Positions 1 through 5,374 of a stretch of DNA of 5,605 nucleotides are shown in pieces. A program made the position numbers and the translations under genes. The stretch is from the NCBI GenBank assembly GCA_002712575.1, contig PATZ01000043.1, positions 2,459-8,063 of the forward strand, written 5' to 3'. The notes under the pieces were generated by a model, which did no database searches, had not been told where the DNA came from, and worked only from the letters and a program-made list of their open reading frames with translations. Every line of letters begins with the position of its first letter. Within the stretch, counting starts at the first letter, position 1. This DNA is from Methanobacteriota archaeon (lineage in GTDB: Archaea; Thermoplasmatota; Poseidoniia; Poseidoniales; Thalassarchaeaceae).

Positions 1-850
1 GATCTGGATGCTCTCCTAGATGATAAATTCCCGATAGCGAAGCATTTATTCCGGTAATATTATATCCTGTTACATCCAAAAAACCGTCACTATTATTATC
101 AAAATCAACCAAAGAAGTATTGGCGTACCATGTATTGGTTTGTGGATAAGAATTACCATCAACCAACCAATAATACATGCTATTATGATCAAACATCAAA
201 GGCCATCCAGAATAATTAGAATCTTCATACTCAACCCTGGCTTGTGTACCATTCAAATCTGGATGACCGAAGTCGATACCAGTATCGGCTACTGCCACAA
301 CCATACCTTCGCCAGTGTATCCTCTCTCCCAAGCGTCATTAGCTCCGTGAATCAACCCTGATCTTACTGATTCCGGACTGAAGTCAATGGGCTTTTGGGT
401 TGGATTAATATCATATGGTTCAGGATTACGTTCTGCATCAATCAGTGCTATGATTCCTTTAATAGAAAATAATTTGTGAAATAAACTAGAATTTATCCAA
501 AAAGTTCTATGATTTATTTGGCCATCTTTTGGTTCATTGAATACTAATTTTTCACCTTCTGATGCTGGTGCTTGTTTTTCAAAAATATTATTTTTTTGTT
601 GCCAATCATTCAAATTTTTGATTGACCAAGTTATTGCGGTGATACGTACTTCAGTATTACCTGAGTATATTCGATCGTAGATACTTGAATCTACCCAAGG
701 ATTAGTTTCTGGTATCAAATTTTGTACAATATCACTAGTTTGAACATTAAGAGTAAATTCGTTACCTCCATTATTCATTGCTGAAGAAAAAGAAGTTAGT
801 GGACAACATACAATTAACGCAACCATAAAGAGAGAGTTTAGTGTCTTCAC
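1..850 (-). CDS. Secreted subtilisin-like serine protease (S8 family), N-terminal part, cut by the left edge
   Basis: The minus strand is open from position 850 to the window edge (283 codons). With a GTG start at 848-850 the protein begins MKTLNSLFMVALIVCC and continues to SFSSA, a good Sec signal peptide (residues 1-24, Lys2 then a hydrophobic core). An ATG at 824-826 (residue 9) is the alternative, but it would lose the charged n-region; an in-frame TGA at 923-925 limits the frame upstream. Residues about 25-155 look like a propeptide. The catalytic domain then starts, with VVAVADTGIDFGHPDL carrying the catalytic Asp189 in the S8 D-T-G motif. Residues 251-259 (DNNSDGFLD) form an EF-hand-like calcium loop. 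The His (HGT) and Ser (GTSMA) motifs are not visible and must lie beyond position 1 if the enzyme is active. Likely an exported protease for extracellular protein degradation. The family call is firm; the start is less so. Confidence 0.88.
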   Translation of the reverse strand, partial: MKTLNSLFMVALIVCCPLTSFSSAMNNGGNEFTLNVQTSDIVQNLIPETNPWVDSSIYDRIYSGNTEVRITAITWSIKNLNDWQQKNNIFEKQAPASEGEKLVFNEPKDGQINHRTFWINSSLFHKLFSIKGIIALIDAERNPEPYDINPTQKPIDFSPESVRSGLIHGANDAWERGYTGEGMVVAVADTGIDFGHPDLNGTQARVEYEDSNYSGWPLMFDHNSMYYWLVDGNSYPQTNTWYANTSLVDFDNNSDGFLDVTGYNITGINASLSGIYHLGEHPD

Positions 851-902
851 GGGCACTGCGAAAATTGCATATGCCTTGATGGTACCGCAACTATGTCCCG
901 TC

Positions 903-913
903 AAATACAAATT
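903..913 (+). promoter_or_regulatory. Possible TATA-like element for tRNA-Gln
   Basis: The AT-rich stretch AAATACAAATT is centred about 31 bp before the first base of tRNA-Gln, close to the usual archaeal box A distance. It departs from the TTTATATA-type consensus. The whole 851-938 gap must hold both this promoter and that of the divergent protease gene; nothing else stands out in it. Confidence 0.3.
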
Positions 914-938
914 GAAGTAGTGTCACGGATAGACGCGA

Positions 939-1014
939 AGTCCCGTAGTGTAGTGGTCCATCATCTCAGGTTTTGGTCCTGGGGACCCTGGTTCGAATCC
1001 GGGCGGGACTACCA
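939..1014 (+). tRNA. tRNA-Gln (anticodon UUG), CCA encoded
   Basis: A full cloverleaf can be folded by eye. The acceptor stem pairs AGTCCCG (939-945) with CGGGACT (1004-1010). The anticodon stem pairs TCAGG with CCTGG around the loop TTTTGGT, giving anticodon TTG at 973-975. The T arm is CCTGG-TTCGAAT-CCGGG (987-1003). The A1-U72 pair and A discriminator (1011) are the form seen in archaeal tRNA-Gln, which in archaea is normally charged with glutamate and then amidated by GatDE. The 3' CCA is present in the DNA at 1012-1014. No intron is seen. It is convergent with the acyl-CoA dehydrogenase gene, whose stop codon begins the overlap-free boundary at 1019. Confidence 0.96.
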
Positions 1015-1018
1015 AAAA
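1014..1018 (-). terminator. Short T tract after the acyl-CoA dehydrogenase stop codon
   Basis: On the minus strand the TAA stop (1021-1019) is followed at once by TTTTT. Archaeal RNA polymerase can terminate at T-rich tracts without a hairpin. Transcription past this point would run antisense into tRNA-Gln. Five T's is a weak signal, so this is a suggestion only. Confidence 0.25.
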
Positions 1019-2233
1019 TTAACGTTCTATTGCATCAGGATCTTTGGCTAAATCACGCGTTATATTCTTTTGATGACTTTCTAATGTTCCGCCACCAATT
1101 TCGAGTAACTTTGAGTCCCTCCAAAGTCTCTCTACAACATATTCTCCGACGTAGCCATATCCTCCCATTACTTGTATTGCTCTATCTGAAATATTTTTTG
1201 CGGCAGTGGTTGCAAATAGTTTGACTCCATCAGAATCTAGACGGTTTCCTGCCGAATCTAAACTTGTATTTGCTGCTGTATCATAGACATATGCTCTAAT
1301 GGCTCTATATTCAGCCCAAGACTCACCAATATGTCTTTGTATTTGACCAAAATCCCTTATTTGATACCCAAAGGCTTCCCTTTCACTGGCATATTTGTTC
1401 ATTGCGGACAGACTACGTCGAGCGATTCCTAATGCCATTGCCGCAAGACCGATTCGTTCAATCTCTAGATTTCTCATCATATGAATCATTGATTCTCCGA
1501 CATTACCTACTATATTTTCCGGCGGGACTAAGCAGTTATCAAAAACTAATTCAGCTGTATTGCTAGCCCTCATGCCACTTTTATCATATATTTTCTGACC
1601 TACTTGATATCCTTGCATACCTTTTTCAACCAAAAAGGTACTAATTTGTGTACGACCTTTGTCATCTTCTCCTGTTCTTGCATAAAGCCAAACAATATCT
1701 GCAGGAGTACCTTGATCATCAACTGCTCCGTTTGTTATCCACATTTTATTCCCATTAATTAACCAATTACCATCCTCCTTTTCTACAGCACTAGTTTGCA
1801 TACCAAGGACATCAGTTCCATATCCGGGTTCGCTCATTGCCATACAACCTATCCATTCCCCACTACATACTTTGGGAAGAATACGAGATTTTTGTTCTTC
1901 AGAACCATTTTGTGCAAGATTATTAACCATAAGTTGTGCATGTGCCAAATATGCTAAACAAAATGCTGGATCAGAATATGACAATTCTTCATTTACAATG
2001 GCAACAGCAGTAGCATCCATCCCAGCTCCTCCATACTTTTCAGGTACAGAAATACCAAGAAGGCCATATTCTCCTAATTTACGAAATAAATTGACATTGA
2101 ACTTTTCGTGTTTGTCATGTTCCAAAGCCTGAGGTTCAACTTCCTCTCTTACAAAATCACGTACCATTTCTCTAAGCATAGAATGTTCTTGTGTCGGATT
2201 TCCAATGTCAAGTTCTCGCCAGTCATCTGCCAT
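1019..2233 (-). CDS. Acyl-CoA dehydrogenase, isovaleryl-CoA dehydrogenase-like
   Basis: FAD enzyme of 404 aa that oxidises an acyl-CoA to the 2-enoyl-CoA and passes electrons to electron transfer flavoprotein; the resemblance suggests a leucine-derived or short acyl substrate. Helical N-terminal domain about 1-125. The FAD signature is AMSEPGYGTDVLGM (132-145), with Tyr138 where Gly/Ser/Ala/Asn is usual, followed by MWITNG (164-169). The C-terminal signature QVMGGYGYVGEYVVERLWRD (354-373) is intact. The usual catalytic Glu of the YEGT motif is replaced by Gly in EIGGGT (378-383), while Glu259 in NLEIER matches the relocated base of isovaleryl-CoA dehydrogenase (GLDLER). The start is set at ATG 2233 (MADDWREL). 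The frame stays open to 2353, but the extra 40 residues are Arg/His-rich, unlike the family, and overlap the upstream membrane protein gene. It is 44 bp downstream of that gene. Substrate is not certain. Confidence 0.93.
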   Translation of the reverse strand: MADDWRELDIGNPTQEHSMLREMVRDFVREEVEPQALEHDKHEKFNVNLFRKLGEYGLLGISVPEKYGGAGMDATAVAIVNEELSYSDPAFCLAYLAHAQLMVNNLAQNGSEEQKSRILPKVCSGEWIGCMAMSEPGYGTDVLGMQTSAVEKEDGNWLINGNKMWITNGAVDDQGTPADIVWLYARTGEDDKGRTQISTFLVEKGMQGYQVGQKIYDKSGMRASNTAELVFDNCLVPPENIVGNVGESMIHMMRNLEIERIGLAAMALGIARRSLSAMNKYASEREAFGYQIRDFGQIQRHIGESWAEYRAIRAYVYDTAANTSLDSAGNRLDSDGVKLFATTAAKNISDRAIQVMGGYGYVGEYVVERLWRDSKLLEIGGGTLESHQKNITRDLAKDPDAIER

Positions 2234-2234
2234 G

Positions 2235-2249
2235 GCCTTGCCATAAGGC
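2235..2249 (-). promoter_or_regulatory. Small hairpin touching the acyl-CoA dehydrogenase start codon
   Basis: On the minus strand GCCTT, loop ATGGC, then AAGGC form a five-pair stem-loop ending one base before the ATG at 2233. The loop contains an out-of-frame ATG, so ATGGCA occurs twice within 17 bases. No good ribosome binding site lies elsewhere in the 44 bp spacer. It might affect ribosome access, but a stem this short can arise by chance. Confidence 0.25.
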
Positions 2250-2277
2250 ACTATCCTATGAGATATTCGACTAGATA

Positions 2278-2679
2278 TTAATTCCAGAATGCTGATTCTT
2301 CCCAAGGGAGGCCTATGGCGATGCCTATAATTTCTAAAATTACAAAATTCCATATTAAATAAAAGATGATTGATATTGTGAAAACTGCTAAACTAGTGTT
2401 AATAACTCTTCTTTGATTTTTCTTTGCATCACTTAATGTACAAATTCCTCTTTTTCTAAAATGTATTATCAAACCAATTGAAATCATGAGCAATGATATC
2501 AAATAAAGGAAATATCTGAAGGATGAGTAGTATAAAGTCTCGGATAATGAATTAGCAGCTACTATTGCAGATGAGCCAGCGAATAAAACCCAAATAACTG
2601 AAGGTAAACAGCATAGGCTCGCTGTTATTGCGGAAATGCCAATTACAGGCATCAACGACGATAAATCGTTGTTTCCCAT
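2278..2679 (-). CDS. Small MerT-like membrane protein (possible heavy-metal transporter)
   Basis: Protein of 133 aa with three hydrophobic segments: about 11-39, 54-73 and 92-122. The first holds adjacent cysteines followed by proline (SLCCLPS, Cys23-Cys24-Pro26) and then a Gly-Ser turn (LFAGSSA). This resembles MerT-type mercury transporters, which have three helices and a Cys-Cys-x-x-Pro motif in the first. A further Cys80 sits in the charged loop between helices 2 and 3 (FRKRGIC), where MerT has its cytosolic cysteine pair; only one is present here. Length is slightly above the approximately 116 aa of classical MerT. No MerP, MerA or MerR partner is in the window; neighbours are asnS upstream (40 bp) and an acyl-CoA dehydrogenase downstream. 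Start ATG 2679 is supported by a TATA box 25 bp upstream. Family relation is by motif only, and metal specificity is unknown. Confidence 0.78.
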   Translation of the reverse strand: MGNNDLSSLMPVIGISAITASLCCLPSVIWVLFAGSSAIVAANSLSETLYYSSFRYFLYLISLLMISIGLIIHFRKRGICTLSDAKKNQRRVINTSLAVFTISIIFYLIWNFVILEIIGIAIGLPWEESAFWN

Positions 2680-2700
2680 ACATATAGGATGAAGTAATCA

Positions 2701-2708
2701 GATATATA
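2701..2708 (-). promoter_or_regulatory. Archaeal TATA box, probable leaderless promoter of the MerT-like gene
   Basis: The minus strand reads TATATATC, centred about 25 bp upstream of the ATG at 2679. That is the normal archaeal distance between box A and the transcription start, so the mRNA would begin at or next to the start codon. No ribosome binding site precedes this ATG, which agrees with a leaderless message. The box lies between asnS and the membrane protein gene and suggests transcription separate from asnS. Confidence 0.6.
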
Positions 2709-2719
2709 CTAATGTTTTT

Positions 2720-4048
2720 TCATGGCGTTACTCGCCTAGAATCTCGAGGGAAAGGTATCACTTCACGGATATGTTCCGCACCTGCCAACCAAGCACACAC
2801 CCTATCTACACCTAGACCAAAACCCCCATGAGGGACGCCTCCATATCTACGAGTATCAATATAAAATTCATAGGGCTCACGGGGGGTTCCTTCCTCATCT
2901 ATTCTTTCCAATATTTCATCTTCAGACCAAGTTCTTTCTCCGCCTCCAATTATTTCACCATAGCCTTCAGGTGCAAGTAAATCATGACATAATACATATT
3001 TTGTATCATCGGGATCAGGCCTATGATAGAATGGTTTAGCAACTCTAGGATAATGAGTTAAAAAGTGAGGAACGTCAAAATCGGCAGTTAGTATTTTTTC
3101 TTTTGAATAATCAAGATCTTGTCCCCATTCAATACCTACTCCCTTATTTTGGAGAATTTCTATAGCTTCATCGTACCTCATTATGGGATATTTACTATCT
3201 GCATATCTTGCAATTAAATCCAGATCTCTGCCTATTTCATTTAATTCCTTTTCTCTTTCTTCTAAGAGATTTTTAGCCGTAGAACGTACAACACCTTCTC
3301 CGTATTTCATTATTTCATCATTTGATGCCCATGCTACTTCCATTTCAGCATGCCAAAATTCTGTAAGGTGTCTACGCGTACGACTTTTTTCTGCCCTAAA
3401 TGACGGAGCAATTGTATATAATCTCTCCAAAGCAGGCATTGCAGCCTCTGCATAAAGCTGCCATGATTGTGTCAGATAAGCCTTCTTTCCAAAATAAGGT
3501 ACTTCAAATAATGTGCTTCCTCCTTCAACCGCTCCAGCTACAAAATTTGGAGCTTGATATTCAATAAAATCCTGATCGCGAAAATAAGAATGTATTGTAC
3601 CAAAGATAGTTGAACGTATTTTAAGCATTGTAGTCATTCTACCAGTTCTAAGATACAAATGTCTGTTATCAAGTAAGAATTCAGATTCGCCTCCTTCTGC
3701 TTCTAACATCGCTGATTCAGTTATTGGGAATGGCCTATCGGGATTAACACTACCAATTATTTTTACACTATTAACCTGTATTTCGTGACCATGTTCGCGA
3801 TCAGTGGCTTCAACTAAACCCTTCAAGATTATACTAGATTCAATTAATGCTGATTTAATCAAATCAAATGATTCATCACCAACCGAATCTCGCTTAATGA
3901 CGCATTGGATTACACCAGTAGAGTCGCGAAGAACTAAAAATCGAATTTTATTAGAGCCTCTAGTTCTATGAATCCATCCCTTTAATTCTATTTCTTGGCC
4001 ATCGAAATTACCTTTATGGACGTCTCCAATCCAACAATCTTTTGCCAT
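2720..4048 (-). CDS. asnS: Asparaginyl-tRNA synthetase
   Basis: Class IIb aminoacyl-tRNA synthetase, 442 aa, full length for the archaeal family. It joins asparagine to tRNA-Asn using ATP in the cytoplasm. The N-terminal OB-fold anticodon-binding domain spans about 18-100 (ELKGWIHRTRG). Motif 1 is near 148-167, ending in the invariant Pro167. Motif 2 is FRAEKSRTRRHLTEFWHAE (217-235) with the ATP-binding Arg218. Motif 3 is GGFGLGVDRVCAWLAG (408-423) with Arg416. TQSWQLY (193-199), EFWHAEMEVAW, GGVPHGGFGLG and IPFPRD separate it from AspRS, which shows a Gly-Gln-Arg-Ile type active-site strand and LFPRD. ATG 4048 has a possible ribosome binding site AGGGTG (4062-4057), eight bases upstream. It lies 73 bp behind tRNA-Lys on the same strand. 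Its presence means Asn-tRNA is likely made directly, at least in part, rather than only by transamidation. Confidence 0.96.
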   Translation of the reverse strand: MAKDCWIGDVHKGNFDGQEIELKGWIHRTRGSNKIRFLVLRDSTGVIQCVIKRDSVGDESFDLIKSALIESSIILKGLVEATDREHGHEIQVNSVKIIGSVNPDRPFPITESAMLEAEGGESEFLLDNRHLYLRTGRMTTMLKIRSTIFGTIHSYFRDQDFIEYQAPNFVAGAVEGGSTLFEVPYFGKKAYLTQSWQLYAEAAMPALERLYTIAPSFRAEKSRTRRHLTEFWHAEMEVAWASNDEIMKYGEGVVRSTAKNLLEEREKELNEIGRDLDLIARYADSKYPIMRYDEAIEILQNKGVGIEWGQDLDYSKEKILTADFDVPHFLTHYPRVAKPFYHRPDPDDTKYVLCHDLLAPEGYGEIIGGGERTWSEDEILERIDEEGTPREPYEFYIDTRRYGGVPHGGFGLGVDRVCAWLAGAEHIREVIPFPRDSRRVTP

Positions 4049-4112
4049 GTGCTACACACCCTACTATCTGTCTCAAGTGCATCACAGTTATGAAACCTCG
4101 ATTAATTGTCAC

Positions 4113-4120
4113 AAATTATA
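4113..4120 (-). promoter_or_regulatory. TATA-like box for asnS, next to the 3' end of tRNA-Lys
   Basis: The minus strand reads TATAATTT, one base beyond the last base of mature tRNA-Lys. A start about 26 bp downstream (near 4090) would leave a leader of about 40 nt before asnS, which fits the possible ribosome binding site there. The alternative is that asnS is co-transcribed with tRNA-Lys and freed by tRNA 3' processing. Confidence 0.4.
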
Positions 4121-4121
4121 G

Positions 4122-4195
4122 CGGGTCTGACGGGGTTCGAACCCGCGGCCGCCCGGTTAAGAGCCGGGCGCTCTACCTGACTAAGCTACAGACCC
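4122..4195 (-). tRNA. tRNA-Lys (anticodon CUU), CCA not encoded
   Basis: Read on the minus strand, GGGTCTG (4195-4189) pairs with CAGACCC (4129-4123). The anticodon stem CCCGG/CCGGG encloses the loop CTCTTAA, giving anticodon CTT. The T arm is GCGGG-TTCGAAC-CCCGT. The discriminator is G (4122), as in archaeal tRNA-Lys. The next bases are CTA, so CCA must be added after transcription, unlike the tRNA-Gln in this window. There is no intron. It lies between rpiA (45 bp upstream) and asnS (73 bp downstream), on the same strand as both. Confidence 0.96.
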
Positions 4196-4215
4196 ACCCC
4201 TCCGAATTGGCAAGG

Positions 4216-4223
4216 TAATTTAA
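4216..4223 (-). promoter_or_regulatory. Possible TATA box of tRNA-Lys
   Basis: TTAAATTA on the minus strand is centred about 24 bp before the first base of tRNA-Lys, in the 45 bp gap after rpiA. The spacing fits box A and would start transcription at or very near the mature 5' end. Confidence 0.4.
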
Positions 4224-4240
4224 TCACAACGGAAAGAGTG

Positions 4241-4945
4241 TTATGAGATTCTTCCATTTGGTTTGATTAAAGTTTGTATTCCAGATAATGAAGAAAAAAT
4301 TATCACATCACAAATACCTACGAATAAACCGACCTCTACTACTCCTTCAATTGAATTAATCTTCTTTTCATAAATATCTGGTTCTGAGATTGTGGAACCA
4401 AAATTACAATCTAGTATGTAACCACCGTTATCAGTCACAAATGGATTTTCATTTTCCATTCTTAGATTTACTTTACCAGGACAGATGTCGGCTATTTTTT
4501 CTTTAACTTCTTCCCAATGGGAGACTGATACTTCGACAGGAAGCGGGAATTTTCCAAGTGTAGAAACTTTCTTTCTATCATCTGCTACTACTATCATTGC
4601 ATTAGATGCTAATGCAACTATTTTTTCTCTTGTTAGTGCGCCTCCTCCGCCCTTGATTAAATCATAATTTGCATCGAATTCATCAGCACCATCTATAGTT
4701 AAATCTAACTTTTTAGTCTCAGATAAATCTGACAGTGGGATATTTAATGATTCGGCTAATTTCTTTGTCGCTTCACTGGTTGGGACTCCAATTATTTGCA
4801 ACTCTTCTTCTAATATCATTCTACCTAATTCAATTATTGTATATTTTACAGTTGAGCCAGTTCCAAGACCGACTTTCATGCCATTTTTTACATATCTACA
4901 GGCAGTAATCCCGGCCTGTTTTTTTAGTTCTTCCACCACGGCCAT
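4241..4945 (-). CDS. rpiA: Ribose-5-phosphate isomerase A
   Basis: Interconverts ribose 5-phosphate and ribulose 5-phosphate, supplying ribose for nucleotide synthesis; cytoplasmic. With the start at ATG 4945 (MAVVEELKKQAG) the protein has 234 aa, the usual size (about 219 in E. coli). Motifs in order: phosphate-binding GLGTGST (26-32), PTS (55-57), DGADE (85-89), KGGGGALTREK (98-108). Residues matching the E. coli active site are Asp85, Asp88, Lys98 and Glu107, all present. The frame stays open to an ATG at 5020, but the added 25 residues (Tyr/Asn-rich) are not part of the fold and come from AT-rich promoter DNA; a TATA-like box at 4971-4978 lies inside that extension and would drive the shorter form. 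The gene is divergent from the RNase P RNA gene and followed by tRNA-Lys on the same strand. Confidence 0.95.
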   Translation of the reverse strand: MAVVEELKKQAGITACRYVKNGMKVGLGTGSTVKYTIIELGRMILEEELQIIGVPTSEATKKLAESLNIPLSDLSETKKLDLTIDGADEFDANYDLIKGGGGALTREKIVALASNAMIVVADDRKKVSTLGKFPLPVEVSVSHWEEVKEKIADICPGKVNLRMENENPFVTDNGGYILDCNFGSTISEPDIYEKKINSIEGVVEVGLFVGICDVIIFSSLSGIQTLIKPNGRIS

Positions 4946-4970
4946 AGAATACCGTAAGTCAATAGGTGAA

Positions 4971-4978
4971 TTATAATT
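4971..4978 (-). promoter_or_regulatory. TATA-like box of rpiA
   Basis: AATTATAA on the minus strand is centred about 29 bp before the ATG at 4945. A start about 26 bp downstream would leave a leader of only a few bases, so the message would be leaderless or nearly so. No ribosome binding site precedes the ATG. This is the main argument for the shorter RpiA start. Confidence 0.5.
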
Positions 4979-5004
4979 TCTATAATAATCATTACTATAA
5001 TCAG

Positions 5005-5011
5005 TATAAAT
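5005..5011 (+). promoter_or_regulatory. TATA-like box for the RNase P RNA gene
   Basis: TATAAAT on the plus strand predicts a transcription start near 5034, about 28 bases before the P1 helix of RNase P RNA. That implies a short 5' leader that is trimmed or tolerated. The box shares the AT-rich divergent region (4946-5061) with the rpiA promoter. Other AT-rich matches exist there, so the exact box is uncertain. Confidence 0.35.
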
Positions 5012-5023
5012 CACAAACATTCA

Positions 5024-5056
5024 ACCGAGAAGTTCATGCACAAGTGCTAACTCGGT
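5024..5056. repeat. Inverted repeat ACCGAG / CTCGGT upstream of RNase P RNA
   Basis: ACCGAG at 5024-5029 is the exact reverse complement of CTCGGT at 5051-5056, with 21 bases between. It lies just before the RNase P RNA 5' end and downstream of its TATA-like box. It may be an operator-like site or, if the transcript starts early enough, a leader stem. Six-base arms can occur by chance. Confidence 0.35.
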
Positions 5057-5061
5057 ATGAT

Positions 5062-5360
5062 GGAGGGAGTAGGAGGGTCGCTGACAGTGTACGACACTGA
5101 GGAAAGTCCCCTCTCCAAGATGCAGGTGGTCCGGCGCAAGTCGGAGACCCGGGAGGGTCGGCTCTGCAACAGAAACGAACTGAGCCAGGCGTACGATGAT
5201 CCTGAAAAGGTGAGGTTTCCTGAACTCAGCTGGAACGAGCAACTCCACCGGAGCAAGTCCAAGCAGGTCCGCATGGCATCAACAGGACCGGGTAGGATGC
5301 ATAGTTGAATGCGACCAGCCGAAAGGTGAACAGAAAGGGGCTTATTCCCTACTCCCTCGC
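5062..5360 (+). ncRNA. rnpB: RNase P RNA, archaeal type A
   Basis: Catalytic RNA of ribonuclease P, which removes 5' leaders from pre-tRNAs together with archaeal protein subunits. The ends are closed by an 11-bp P1 helix: GAGGGAGTAGG (5063-5073) with CCTACTCCCTC (5348-5358). Conserved region I is GAGGAAAGTCC (5099-5109) and the distal conserved strand is ACAGAAAGGGGCTTA (5330-5344); together these form the P4 core. A hairpin CAGTGT/ACACTG (5085-5099) fits P3. TCCGGC-GCAA-GTCGGA (5130-5145) is a stem with a GNRA tetraloop in the specificity domain, and CTGAG (5180-5184) with CTCAG (5225-5229) closes another helix. About 299 nt is shorter than bacterial forms (350-400) and fits archaeal type A. 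The GC content is clearly above that of its surroundings, as expected for a structured RNA. Exact ends are uncertain by a few bases. Confidence 0.95.
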
Positions 5361-5374
5361 CAAAAATAGTTGGT

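Noticed and set aside
140..361. Plus-strand open frame of 73 codons
   Set aside because: It is antisense to the protease gene, whose minus-strand frame carries a clear subtilase Asp motif.
895..946. Repeat of GTCCCGT at 895-901 and 940-946 as a possible attachment-site duplication at tRNA-Gln
   Set aside because: Only seven bases match and no integrase or other mobile gene is nearby, so chance is the better explanation.
973..1224. Plus-strand open frame starting in tRNA-Gln
   Set aside because: It begins inside the tRNA and runs antisense to the acyl-CoA dehydrogenase C-terminus; no protein-like features.
1872..2132. Plus-strand open frame inside the dehydrogenase gene
   Set aside because: Antisense shadow of well-conserved dehydrogenase sequence.
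3183..3455. Plus-strand open frame inside asnS
   Set aside because: Antisense shadow of motif 2 and flanking synthetase sequence.
2720..4048. Aspartyl-tRNA synthetase as an alternative identity
   Set aside because: The motif 2 to motif 3 details (EFWHAEMEVAW, GGVPHGGFGLG, IPFPRD) match AsnRS rather than AspRS.
4485..4667. Plus-strand open frame inside rpiA
   Set aside because: Antisense shadow of the RpiA active-site region.
2278..4945. A single coordinated operon from rpiA to the dehydrogenase
   Set aside because: The genes are unrelated in function and at least rpiA, tRNA-Lys and the MerT-like gene have their own TATA-like boxes; co-transcription of some pairs remains possible.
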